From Clostridia bacterium (GTDB taxonomy: Bacteria; Bacillota; Clostridia; Oscillospirales; Acutalibacteraceae), in the NCBI GenBank assembly GCA_017548045.1, contig JAFYNR010000060.1, forward strand, positions 1 through 64,000: a stretch of DNA of 64,000 bases, written 5' to 3'. The notes below the pieces were generated by a model. The model saw only the letters and a program-made list of their open reading frames with translations, ran no database searches and was not told the DNA's origin. This document shows positions 43,510 through 51,364 of this stretch, in pieces. Each line of letters starts with the position of its first letter. The stretch's first letter is position 1. The position numbers and the translations under genes were made by a program.

Positions 43510-45350
43510 AACGCTGTATAAACTGCCTTGCCGAGTGCGACGATACCTCAAAGGTATGCACCGAATGCGGCTACAACGGCACTGCGGAAAAATCCGTTGA
43601 ACACGCTTTGCCTCCCGGCACAAGGCTCAATAACCGTTACCTTCTGGGCGGTACGGTTTCAAGGGTCAATTCCTTTATTTGCTATTACGGTCTTGATACC
43701 CACGGCAGATGCAGAGTAAAAATCTACGAATATCTGCCCGCAAAGCTTATGTACCGCCATCCCGACGAGCTTGTAATAAAATATTTTGACGAAAAATGCA
43801 GTGCCAGAGGCGACAAAGAAATTTCCGCTTTTTATTCTCATTTTACCAAGCTTTGTGCCGCCGCAAAAAACACTGTTCTTGATTTCACGGATTGCTTTGC
43901 GGATAACTCAACCATCTATTACGTATGCTCAACCGAAAAAGGAACTCCCCTTTCATCTCTTCTGGGCAACGGCAAAGCAATGAGCTTCGGAAAGGCCGCA
44001 GAAATTATAGCACCCCTTGCCGAATGTGTTGCAGGGCTTGAAAAATCGGGCAAGTGGCACGGCTGTATCTCACCCTATTCAATTATTACCGACGGCAAAA
44101 AAATCACTTCTCTTTCCGGCTATTCCTACCCCCCGAAAAGCATTTCTTCCCCCTTTGACGCCCCCGAAAAACAGCTCGGTGCAAAAAGCTGCGGCTCATT
44201 TACGGATATATATTCTCTGGGCGCCATTCTCTACGAGGCGGTTACAGGCTTTCTTCCTCCTGCGGCGGACAGACGGCAGAACGGCAGACCCCTCAAGCTG
44301 CCCCAGAATCTTTCCGACAGTGAAAAAGCCATAATTGAAAAAGCCCTCGCACTGGATAAAGAGGACCGCTATGCTTCTGCGGAAGAATTCATTGCCGACC
44401 TTAAAGGAAAGCCCAAAAAAGAAAAGCTGCCCAAAAAAGAAATTATAAGACGTACCACTCTTGCGGCTGCATCGGTAACTCTTGTTCTCAGCCTCACTTT
44501 TCTTATCAATTACTTTGTTATTGAACCTCTCAGGGAGAAAAAGCAGGCATCCGACCTCGCGTCAATGGTGCAGACCACTCTCCCCGAAAAAGACCCCTGG
44601 GATGAAATAAAAGCAAAGTATCCCGATATCAATTTCCCTGCAGGTATGAACCCTTCATACGCAGACCTCTATGCTTCCAATCCGGATTTTTCAGGCTGGA
44701 TAAACATAAGCGAAATGAATATCGATTTCCCCGTTGTTCAGGCATCGGATAATCAGTATTATGAACGCCGTGATTTTTACGGCAAAAGCACCAACTACGG
44801 CGCACCCTTCTTCGATTACCGCAACTCCCTTGCATCTCTTGACCGCAACACCATTATCTACGGCCACAATATGCGCCACGACGATAAGCTTTTCGGCACG
44901 CTGGAGCAATACAGAAAAATCGAGGGCTTCGCAAAAGCTCCCCTTATTTCAATGAACACCCTTTTCGGTGAATACAAATTCAAAATATATGCCGTCTTTA
45001 TTTCAAACAGCAAGGCAAGCGATGATAACGGCCACGTTTTCAATTATATTTTCACCGATGCAGGCAACGCAAAATTCCGTGATTACATTTCGGAAATTGA
45101 CAAGCGTAAGCTTTACACCACAGGCGTTGATATTAATGAAAACGATAAAATTCTGACCCTTTCAACCTGCTGCTACGATTTTGAGGATGCAAGGCTCGTT
45201 GTTGTAGGCAGGCTTCTGAGAAGCGGTGAAAGCGAAGCCGTTGACACTTCCCTTGCGGTTATAAACGAAAACCCCAAATTCCCACAGGCTTATTACAGTA
45301 ACAAACGCATTGATAACCCCTATAAAGACGACCCCGATTTGTTCAACTGA
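43506..45350 (+). CDS. Zinc ribbon-pseudokinase-TM-class B sortase fusion
   Basis: 614 aa. Residues 1-25 form a zinc ribbon (C4, C7, C18, C21). Residues about 38-300 are a Ser/Thr-kinase-like domain: NRYLLGG, an EYLP matching the usual EYFP, WHGCISPYSII, then DIYSLGAILYEAVTGFLPP. Catalytic residues are lost: Tyr for the ATP lysine, Cys for the HRD Asp, no DFG. A Lys-rich stretch and one membrane helix (about 316-338) lead to an outer class B sortase domain with H454 (YGHNM), C555 (TLSTC) and R563, an intact triad. TTG start with GGAGGG. A cytosolic sensor controlling an outer transpeptidase is inferred. No LPXTG-type substrate is seen nearby. Confidence 0.88.
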   Translation: MKRCINCLAECDDTSKVCTECGYNGTAEKSVEHALPPGTRLNNRYLLGGTVSRVNSFICYYGLDTHGRCRVKIYEYLPAKLMYRHPDELVIKYFDEKCSARGDKEISAFYSHFTKLCAAAKNTVLDFTDCFADNSTIYYVCSTEKGTPLSSLLGNGKAMSFGKAAEIIAPLAECVAGLEKSGKWHGCISPYSIITDGKKITSLSGYSYPPKSISSPFDAPEKQLGAKSCGSFTDIYSLGAILYEAVTGFLPPAADRRQNGRPLKLPQNLSDSEKAIIEKALALDKEDRYASAEEFIADLKGKPKKEKLPKKEIIRRTTLAAASVTLVLSLTFLINYFVIEPLREKKQASDLASMVQTTLPEKDPWDEIKAKYPDINFPAGMNPSYADLYASNPDFSGWINISEMNIDFPVVQASDNQYYERRDFYGKSTNYGAPFFDYRNSLASLDRNTIIYGHNMRHDDKLFGTLEQYRKIEGFAKAPLISMNTLFGEYKFKIYAVFISNSKASDDNGHVFNYIFTDAGNAKFRDYISEIDKRKLYTTGVDINENDKILTLSTCCYDFEDARLVVVGRLLRSGESEAVDTSLAVINENPKFPQAYYSNKRIDNPYKDDPDLFN

Positions 45351-45360
45351 GGTGATAAAA

Positions 45361-45885
45361 ATGAAATTTCTGATTGTTGTTGATATGCAGAATGATTTTA
45401 TTGACGGTGCGTTGGGCACTGCAGAAGCGGTTGCCGTTGTGCCTGCGGTAAAATCAAAAATCGAAAGCTTTGACGGAAAGGTGCTTTTCACCCGTGACAC
45501 CCACGAGGCAGATTACCTTTCAACACAGGAGGGCAGAAATCTTCCCGTTGAGCACTGCATCAAGGATACCCACGGCTGGCAGATTGCCCCCGTACTTGAA
45601 GCACTCCGCAAGGAGGAAGCCGTTGATAAGCCCACCTTCGGCAGTGTTGCGCTGGGTCAGCTTCTGAAGGCTTACGATACCTACGAGGAAAAGGTTGAAA
45701 GCGTAACCCTCATCGGTCTTTGCACGGATATCTGCGTTATCTCCAACGCAATGATAATCAAGTCCTTTCTCCCCGAAGTGCCCGTTGCCGTTGATGCCGC
45801 CTGCTGTGCGGGTGTTACCCCCGAAAGCCACGAAAATGCGCTTAAAGCAATGTCAATGTGCCAGATAAAAATCGAAAACTTCTGA
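45361..45885 (+). CDS. Nicotinamidase/isochorismatase-family cysteine hydrolase
   Basis: 174 aa. Catalytic triad D8 (VVDMQNDF), K90 (DKPTFGS) and C125 (LCTDICV); probable metal ligands D46 and H48 in TRDTHEADY. These enzymes deamidate nicotinamide to nicotinate for NAD recycling, or act on related amides. ATG 45361 follows a GAGGTGAT ribosome site, ten bases after the sortase stop, so it may share that transcript. No terminator is obvious before the aro promoter. Confidence 0.85.
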   Translation: MKFLIVVDMQNDFIDGALGTAEAVAVVPAVKSKIESFDGKVLFTRDTHEADYLSTQEGRNLPVEHCIKDTHGWQIAPVLEALRKEEAVDKPTFGSVALGQLLKAYDTYEEKVESVTLIGLCTDICVISNAMIIKSFLPEVPVAVDAACCAGVTPESHENALKAMSMCQIKIENF

Positions 45886-45934
45886 TTTATTGATAGAAAA
45901 CTTTAAATCGCTAAAGTTTTTTGTTGAAAAAGTA

Positions 45935-45963
45935 TTGACAAACTCATTCCCGAGTGATATTCT
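45935..45963 (+). promoter_or_regulatory. Promoter of the aromatic operon leader
   Basis: TTGACA (45935-45940), 17-bp spacer, TATTCT (45958-45963); start expected near 45970. Confidence 0.8.
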
Positions 45964-45996
45964 GTATCTATCAAAAAACAAGAGAGGTTCTCTCAG

Positions 45997-46050
45997 ATGA
46001 CTGAAAACGTTTTCACAGCAGCATATTTCTACTTTTGCTTTATCAAGTAA
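45997..46050 (+). CDS. Tyr/Phe-rich leader peptide of the aromatic operon
   Basis: 17 codons, MTENVFTAAYFYFCFIK, then TAA. Six of 17 residues are Phe or Tyr, with the run Tyr-Phe-Tyr-Phe-Cys-Phe at codons 10-15. A GAGAGG ribosome site lies nine bases upstream. It sits between the operon promoter and a terminator that precedes aroF, as in ribosome-mediated attenuation of phe operons. Too short for usual gene calling; the evidence is composition, position and the RNA pairing around it. Confidence 0.82.
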   Translation: MTENVFTAAYFYFCFIK

Positions 46051-46140
46051 TTTGATAGGGCTTGGTAGGTTTTGCTGAAAAACGTTAAAAGAGGTTTATA
46101 ACACCCCGCAGCGAAATTTACGCTGTGGGGTTATTTTTTT
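46006..46140 (+). promoter_or_regulatory. Attenuator of the aromatic operon (mutually exclusive hairpins)
   Basis: Region 1 (46006-46020, inside the leader peptide) pairs with region 2 (46073-46086) by 8 + 5 bp. The 5' side of region 2 (46070-46077, TTTTGCTG) pairs instead with 46109-46116 (CAGCGAAA; one G-U), which is part of the terminator 5' arm. A ribosome stalled on Tyr/Phe codons 10-15 would cover region 1, free region 2 and block the terminator. This is the classical 1:2 / 2:3 / 3:4 arrangement. Confidence 0.72.
46103..46140 (+). terminator. Attenuator terminator before aroF
   Basis: 11-bp stem (46103-46113 with 46121-46131, one G-U), 7-base loop, then TATTTTTTT. The aroF ribosome site GGAGG begins two bases later. 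Confidence 0.9.
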
Positions 46141-46154
46141 CGGAGGTAATTGAA

Positions 46155-47162
46155 ATGATTGTATCTATTAAAAAAGGAACAGACGAAAATCAGGTTCAGA
46201 ATCTTGTTGAATGGCTTGAAAGCCTTAATCTTGAAATTCACCGCAGTAACGGACAGTATGAAACCATTCTCGGCCTTGTAGGCGATACAAGCCATGTTGA
46301 TATTGACCTTATTGAAGGACTAAACATTGTAAACAGAGTTGCCAGAATCAGCGAGCCTTACAAGAAAGCAAGCCGCAAATTCCACCCCGACGACACGGTT
46401 ATCGACGTTTGCGGCAACAAAATCGGCGGCGGTAATTTTCAGTTTATTGCAGGCCCATGTTCGGTAGAATCAACGGAACAAATCTGCTCAATCGCTGAAG
46501 ATATAAAGAATGCAGGCGCAAACCTTCTCCGAGGCGGCGCCTTCAAGCCCCGTACGTCACCCTACGCCTTTCAGGGTATGAGGGCTGAGGGCCTTGACCT
46601 TCTGAAAAAGGCAAGAGAAATCACGGGCGCACCTATCGTTACGGAAATTATGGATCTTTCCCATCTCCCTCTTTTTGAGGACGTTGACGTAATTCAGGTC
46701 GGCGCGAGAAATATGCAGAATTTTGAGCTTCTCAAGGAACTCGGCAAAACCGACAAGCCCATTCTTCTCAAAAGAGGTCTTTCCGCCACAATGGAGGAGC
46801 TTCTTATGAGCGCCGAATACATTATGGCAGGCGGCAACAGCAAGGTTATGCTCTGCGAAAGAGGTATAAGAACCTTTGAGCATTACACAAGAAACACGAT
46901 GGATATTTCGGCAATTGCAATGCTTAAAGAGAAAACCCATCTTCCCGTCATTGCAGACCCCAGTCATGCGGCAGGTATGGCAAGAATGGTGCGTCCCCTT
47001 GCCCTTGCGGCGGTTGCGGCAGGTGCTGACGGACTTATGATAGAGGTTCACAACGACCCTGCCCGCGCACTCTGCGACGGCCCTCAGGCACTTCGCCCCG
47101 AGGAGTTTGCGAAGGTCGTAAAAGAAGCAAACGCAATCAGAGAAATAATGACAAAGTTTTAA
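46155..47162 (+). CDS. aroF: 3-deoxy-7-phosphoheptulonate (DAHP) synthase
   Basis: 335 aa. N-terminal ferredoxin-like regulatory domain (1-70), then the KDO8P-like catalytic barrel: FIAGPCSVES, LRGGAFKPRTSPYAFQG, ILLKRGLSATMEE, CERGIRTFE and VIADPSHAAG. It condenses PEP and erythrose 4-phosphate, the entry step of the shikimate pathway. ATG 46155 has GGAGG eight bases upstream; an in-frame GTG further up lies in the attenuator. First structural gene of the operon. Confidence 0.95.
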   Translation: MIVSIKKGTDENQVQNLVEWLESLNLEIHRSNGQYETILGLVGDTSHVDIDLIEGLNIVNRVARISEPYKKASRKFHPDDTVIDVCGNKIGGGNFQFIAGPCSVESTEQICSIAEDIKNAGANLLRGGAFKPRTSPYAFQGMRAEGLDLLKKAREITGAPIVTEIMDLSHLPLFEDVDVIQVGARNMQNFELLKELGKTDKPILLKRGLSATMEELLMSAEYIMAGGNSKVMLCERGIRTFEHYTRNTMDISAIAMLKEKTHLPVIADPSHAAGMARMVRPLALAAVAAGADGLMIEVHNDPARALCDGPQALRPEEFAKVVKEANAIREIMTKF

Positions 47163-47171
47163 GGTGATTTT

Positions 47172-48002
47172 ATGAAGATTGGTATAGTCGGTCTGGGTCT
47201 TATCGGAGGCTCACTTGCAAGGGCACTTACAGACAGCGGCAAGCACGAAATTTTCGGTCTTGACCGCAACAGAAGCTCACTGCTTGCAGCAAAAATGGTT
47301 GGTGCGGTAAAGGATGAAATGAACCGCAACAATATCGGCTCAATGGATATGATTTTTATTGCGCTCTATCCCCGTGCCACCGTTGATTTCGTAAAGGAAT
47401 ATGCATCCGAAATCAAAAAAGGAGCAATCGTTATGGACTGCGGCGGTGTTAAAAGACCCATATGCACTCCCTGTGAAAAGCTTGCAAAGGAAAACGGATT
47501 TATCTTTATCGGCGCTCACCCCATGGCAGGCACACAATTTTCGGGCTTCAACGCTTCAAGAGGAAATCTTTACAAAAACGCAACTATGATTGTAACTCCC
47601 GAAGAGAATACGGATATCCGTATTCTTGAAAAGCTGAAAAACGTGCTGGATGATGCAGGTTTCGGTGCAATTAACTTTACAACTCCCGAAGAACATGATA
47701 AAGTAATAGCATTCACATCTCAGCTTCCTCACATTATTTCAAACGCATACGTCAAAAGCCGTACGGCAGTGAAGCAGAAAGGCTTTTCAGCAGGCAGTTA
47801 CAGAGACCTGACCCGTGTTTCAAAGCTTAATGAGGCTATGTGGACTGAGCTTTTCTTTGAGAACAAGGATAATCTTTGCGAAGAAATTGATTTTCTTGTT
47901 GAAAGGCTCAACGAATACAGTACGGCACTGAAAAATAACGATAAGGAAGGTCTTGTTGCCCTGCTTAAAGAGGGTACGGACAGCAAAAAACAGGCAAAGT
48001 AG
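47172..48002 (+). CDS. tyrA: Prephenate dehydrogenase
   Basis: 276 aa. Rossmann start IGIVGLGLIGGSLARAL, GAHPMAGTQFSGF with the substrate-binding His, and a helical dimerisation domain (about 170-270; TSQLPHIISNAYV, GSYRDLTRVSKLN). It oxidises prephenate to 4-hydroxyphenylpyruvate for tyrosine. No C-terminal ACT domain is present, so feedback control may lie elsewhere. AAGGTG ribosome site, nine bases after aroF. Confidence 0.93.
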   Translation: MKIGIVGLGLIGGSLARALTDSGKHEIFGLDRNRSSLLAAKMVGAVKDEMNRNNIGSMDMIFIALYPRATVDFVKEYASEIKKGAIVMDCGGVKRPICTPCEKLAKENGFIFIGAHPMAGTQFSGFNASRGNLYKNATMIVTPEENTDIRILEKLKNVLDDAGFGAINFTTPEEHDKVIAFTSQLPHIISNAYVKSRTAVKQKGFSAGSYRDLTRVSKLNEAMWTELFFENKDNLCEEIDFLVERLNEYSTALKNNDKEGLVALLKEGTDSKKQAK

Positions 48003-48010
48003 GTTGTTTT

Positions 48011-49060
48011 ATGGAAATTATCAGAGTCAATGCTTCAAAAGAATATGACGTTGTTATCGGCAGCGGAATTCTTCCCACTCTGGGCGAAAGATGTGTTTCG
48101 CTTTTCGGCAAGGGCAGGGCGATTATCGTTACCGACAGCAACGTAGCACCCCTCTGGCTTGAAAAAACCGAGGCAAGCCTTGAAGGTGCAGGTATAGATA
48201 CACTCCGATTCATATTCCCTGCAGGTGAGGATTCAAAAAGCAAGGAAACCTTGTTTGAGCTTCTTGAATTCGCCGCGGAAAACCGCATTACCAGAGGTGA
48301 TTTTGCCGTTGCTCTGGGCGGCGGTGTTACCGGTGATATGACAGGCCTTGCCTCATCCCTTTTCCTCAGAGGTATACCTTTCGTTCAGGTTCCCACAACC
48401 CTTCTTGCGGCTGTCGATTCCTCCGTAGGCGGCAAAACCGCCGTCAACCTTACCGCAGGTAAAAACCTTGCAGGTGCATTTTATCAGCCTTCTCTCGTGC
48501 TTTGCGATACGGACACCCTTTCCACTCTGCCCGACTGCGAATTTGCAAACGGTATGGCAGAGGTTATCAAATACGGCGTGATTTTCGACAAAGAATTATT
48601 TGACAAAGTGCAGGACGGAGATGTAAAATCGGATATAGAAAAAATAATTGCACGGTGCGTCGAGCTGAAGCGTGACGTTGTTGCAAGGGATGAGTTTGAC
48701 TGCGGTGACAGACAGCTTCTCAACTTCGGTCATACAATGGCTCATTCCGTTGAAAGATGCAGCAATTTCAGCATTGCCCACGGCAGTGCGGTTGCAATAG
48801 GTATGGTTATTGCGGCAAAGGCGGCATATGCCCTGGGCTGGAGTAACGAAGACTGCACCGAAGCAATCATAAATGCAAATAAAAACAATAATCTGCCCGT
48901 CGGATGTGAATTTTCACCCCGTGTGCTGGCGGATGCCGCACTCTCTGACAAAAAGCGTTCGGGCGGAAGCATCAATTTTGTTGTGCCCGAGATTATGGGT
49001 AAATGCGTGTTCAAAAAGATTCCCGTTGAAGATTTATACAAGATAGCGGAGTACAGATAA
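48011..49060 (+). CDS. aroB: 3-dehydroquinate synthase
   Basis: 349 aa. NAD-binding FPAGEDSKSKETL, AVALGGGVTGDMTGLASS, VPTTLLAAVDSSVGGKTAVNL, GMAEVIKYGVI and the metal-binding LLNFGHTMAHSVE. It converts DAHP to 3-dehydroquinate, pathway step 2. The stop overlaps the aroA start (TAATG). Confidence 0.95.
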   Translation: MEIIRVNASKEYDVVIGSGILPTLGERCVSLFGKGRAIIVTDSNVAPLWLEKTEASLEGAGIDTLRFIFPAGEDSKSKETLFELLEFAAENRITRGDFAVALGGGVTGDMTGLASSLFLRGIPFVQVPTTLLAAVDSSVGGKTAVNLTAGKNLAGAFYQPSLVLCDTDTLSTLPDCEFANGMAEVIKYGVIFDKELFDKVQDGDVKSDIEKIIARCVELKRDVVARDEFDCGDRQLLNFGHTMAHSVERCSNFSIAHGSAVAIGMVIAAKAAYALGWSNEDCTEAIINANKNNNLPVGCEFSPRVLADAALSDKKRSGGSINFVVPEIMGKCVFKKIPVEDLYKIAEYR

Positions 49061-50289
49061 TGGATATCAGAATCACACCTGCCCCCATTTCGGGCAGTAT
49101 TGAGGGCATAGCCTCAAAATCCTTTGCACACAGGGCTCTTATCTGCGCCGCACTCGCAAAGGGTAAAAGTGAAATCAGAATAAACACAACCTCTGCGGAT
49201 ATTGAGGCTACGGTGGGCTGCCTGAGAAATCTGGGTGCCGGAATTATAATTGACGGCAACGTGTATTACGTTACTCCCATTGAAAAGCCTCTTGACTGTG
49301 CCGCTATTGACTGCAATGAAAGCGGTTCAACTCTCCGATTTCTTCTGCCTGTCATCTGTGCGCTGGGAACAAAAACCCGTATCTGCGCTTCGGGCAGACT
49401 TCCCGAAAGACCGCTTTCTCCCCTGAAGGAGGAACTGATACGCGGCGGTGCGTTTATCTCCGATGCTTTCCCTCTTAACGTATCGGGCAGTATTTCAGGC
49501 GAAGAGTTCACCCTCAGAGGCGACGTAAGCTCGCAATTCGTGACAGGTCTGCTTATGGCACTTTCCCGTCTCGGCGGCGGCAGAATAAATCTTCTCCCTC
49601 CCGTACAGTCAAGGCCTTATGTTGATATTACCCTGCAGGTTCTCCGCACCTTCGGCGCAGATATCAAAGAAAAAAATAATACGTTTTATATAAATTCATC
49701 TCCCCTTACGGGCTGTGATTTCACCGTGGAAGCCGATTGGTCAAACGCCGCATTCCCTCTGTGTATGGGCGCAGAGGTCACGGGTCTTGATCCCCGTTCC
49801 GCTCAGGGCGATAAAGAAATCATTACCGTGCTGAAAAATATGGGTGCTGAGATTTTTGAAAATAACGGCAGTTTCAGGGCAGATGTTTCCCGACTTCACG
49901 GCTGTGAAGTTGATGCAGGAAATATCCCCGATGCGGTGCCCGTCATAGCAACGCTTGCGGCAACGGCAGAGGGTGAAACCGTCATATACAACGGCGAAAG
50001 ACTGCGCATAAAAGAAAGCGACAGAATAATGACCACTGCGGCTATGCTCCGTTCACTGGGCGGAGATGTTACAGAAACCGCTGACGGACTTATAATAAAC
50101 GGTAAAAACATTCTCGACGGCGGTGAAACAGATTCGTTCAATGACCACAGAATTGCCATGGCGGCGGCAGTTGCCGCTTGCAGATGCAAGGGTGATGTGA
50201 TTATCCGCAATGCCGAAGCCGTAAGCAAATCATACCCCGGATTTTTCGACGACTATAACAAGCTTGGAGGTAAGGCAGATGTCCTGTAA
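49060..50289 (+). CDS. aroA: 3-phosphoshikimate 1-carboxyvinyltransferase (EPSP synthase)
   Basis: 409 aa. SKSFAHRALICAALA at the N-terminus, CNESGSTLRFLLPV, GRLPERPLSPL, DVSSQFVTGLLMAL, and RIKESDRIMTTAAML with the catalytic Lys/Glu. It joins PEP to shikimate 3-phosphate (step 6). The SASQ-type residues near GDVSSQF and the GNAGT-like NESGST place it outside the best known plant-type (class I) consensus. Overlaps aroC by 11 bases. Confidence 0.94.
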   Translation: MDIRITPAPISGSIEGIASKSFAHRALICAALAKGKSEIRINTTSADIEATVGCLRNLGAGIIIDGNVYYVTPIEKPLDCAAIDCNESGSTLRFLLPVICALGTKTRICASGRLPERPLSPLKEELIRGGAFISDAFPLNVSGSISGEEFTLRGDVSSQFVTGLLMALSRLGGGRINLLPPVQSRPYVDITLQVLRTFGADIKEKNNTFYINSSPLTGCDFTVEADWSNAAFPLCMGAEVTGLDPRSAQGDKEIITVLKNMGAEIFENNGSFRADVSRLHGCEVDAGNIPDAVPVIATLAATAEGETVIYNGERLRIKESDRIMTTAAMLRSLGGDVTETADGLIINGKNILDGGETDSFNDHRIAMAAAVAACRCKGDVIIRNAEAVSKSYPGFFDDYNKLGGKADVL

Positions 50290-51355
50290 TTTCGGAAACA
50301 ACATTAAAATAACCATTTTCGGTCAGTCACATTCCGAGGCAATGGGTGTTGTGATTGACGGTCTGCCTGCAGGCTTTAAGATTGATACTGACAAAATCGC
50401 CGCATTTATGGCAAGACGTGCCCCCGGCGGCAACGACCTTTCCACTCCGAGAAAAGAAGCGGATGCGGTTAAAATTATATCGGGTGCTGTTGATAACGTT
50501 ACCTGCGGTGCACCTCTTTGCGCGATTATTGAAAATACGGATACCCGTTCCTCGGATTATTCAAAGCTCCGTATTCTTCCCAGACCTTCTCACAGTGACT
50601 TTGCCGCTATGATGAAACACGGCGGCTTCAACGACGTGAGAGGCGGCGGCAATTTCAGCGGCAGGCTTACCGCACCCCTTTGCTTTGCAGGTGCGGTGTG
50701 TATGCAGATGCTTCTTGAAAAAGGCATCCGCATAGGCGCACATATTTCGTCTGTCGGAAAAATAAGCGACAGACGTTTTGACTCCGTTAACGTAAGCGGA
50801 TGCGATTTTGATTCCCTTGCTTCAAAGACCTTCCCCGTTATTGACGAAAAGCAGGGCGAGATGATGAGAAAAGAAATTTATGACGCCAAGGCTCAGGGCG
50901 ATTCCGTGGGCGGTACAATCGAATGTGCCGTTATCGGCTTGCCTGCAGGTATAGGCGACCCCATATTTGACGGTATGGAAAACAGAATTGCCGCGGCAGT
51001 TTTCGGTATCCCCGCAATCAAGGGTATTGAATTCGGCTCGGGCTTTGAGGGCAGTGCATGCAGAGGCAGTGAAAACAATGACCCCTTCACCTGCGAAAAC
51101 GGAAAGATTTCAACCGTCACCAACAACCACGGCGGTATTTTAGGCGGAATCACCTCGGGTATGCCCCTTGTTTTCCGCTGTGCCGTAAAGCCGACGCCTT
51201 CAATAGGCATTGAACAGCAAACGGTCAACACCGAAACGGGCGCCGAAGAAAGCCTTGTTATCGGCGGCAGACACGACCCCTGCATTGTGCACCGAGCAGT
51301 TCCCTGCGTTGAAGCGGCGGCGGCTGTTGTGATTGCAGATTTTCTTTTGGGATGA
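50279..51355 (+). CDS. aroC: Chorismate synthase
   Basis: 358 aa. FGQSHSEAMGVVIDGLPAG at the N-terminus with the catalytic His, RRAPGGNDLSTPRKE, RPSHSDFAAMMKHG and DVRGGGNFSGRLTAP, plus the C-terminal RHDPCIVHRAVPCVEA. It makes chorismate from EPSP using reduced FMN (step 7). ATG 50279 has GGAGG eight bases upstream; an earlier in-frame ATG at 50264 includes that site in the coding part. Confidence 0.95.
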   Translation: MSCNFGNNIKITIFGQSHSEAMGVVIDGLPAGFKIDTDKIAAFMARRAPGGNDLSTPRKEADAVKIISGAVDNVTCGAPLCAIIENTDTRSSDYSKLRILPRPSHSDFAAMMKHGGFNDVRGGGNFSGRLTAPLCFAGAVCMQMLLEKGIRIGAHISSVGKISDRRFDSVNVSGCDFDSLASKTFPVIDEKQGEMMRKEIYDAKAQGDSVGGTIECAVIGLPAGIGDPIFDGMENRIAAAVFGIPAIKGIEFGSGFEGSACRGSENNDPFTCENGKISTVTNNHGGILGGITSGMPLVFRCAVKPTPSIGIEQQTVNTETGAEESLVIGGRHDPCIVHRAVPCVEAAAAVVIADFLLG

Positions 51356-51364
51356 GGTTAAAAA

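Noticed and set aside
45310-45361. Upstream ATG for the nicotinamidase-like gene
   Set aside because: The extension overlaps the sortase gene and adds residues outside the family; ATG 45361 has the ribosome site.
46125-46155. Upstream GTG start for aroF
   Set aside because: It lies in the 3' arm of the attenuator terminator and the extra residues do not match the DAHP synthase start.
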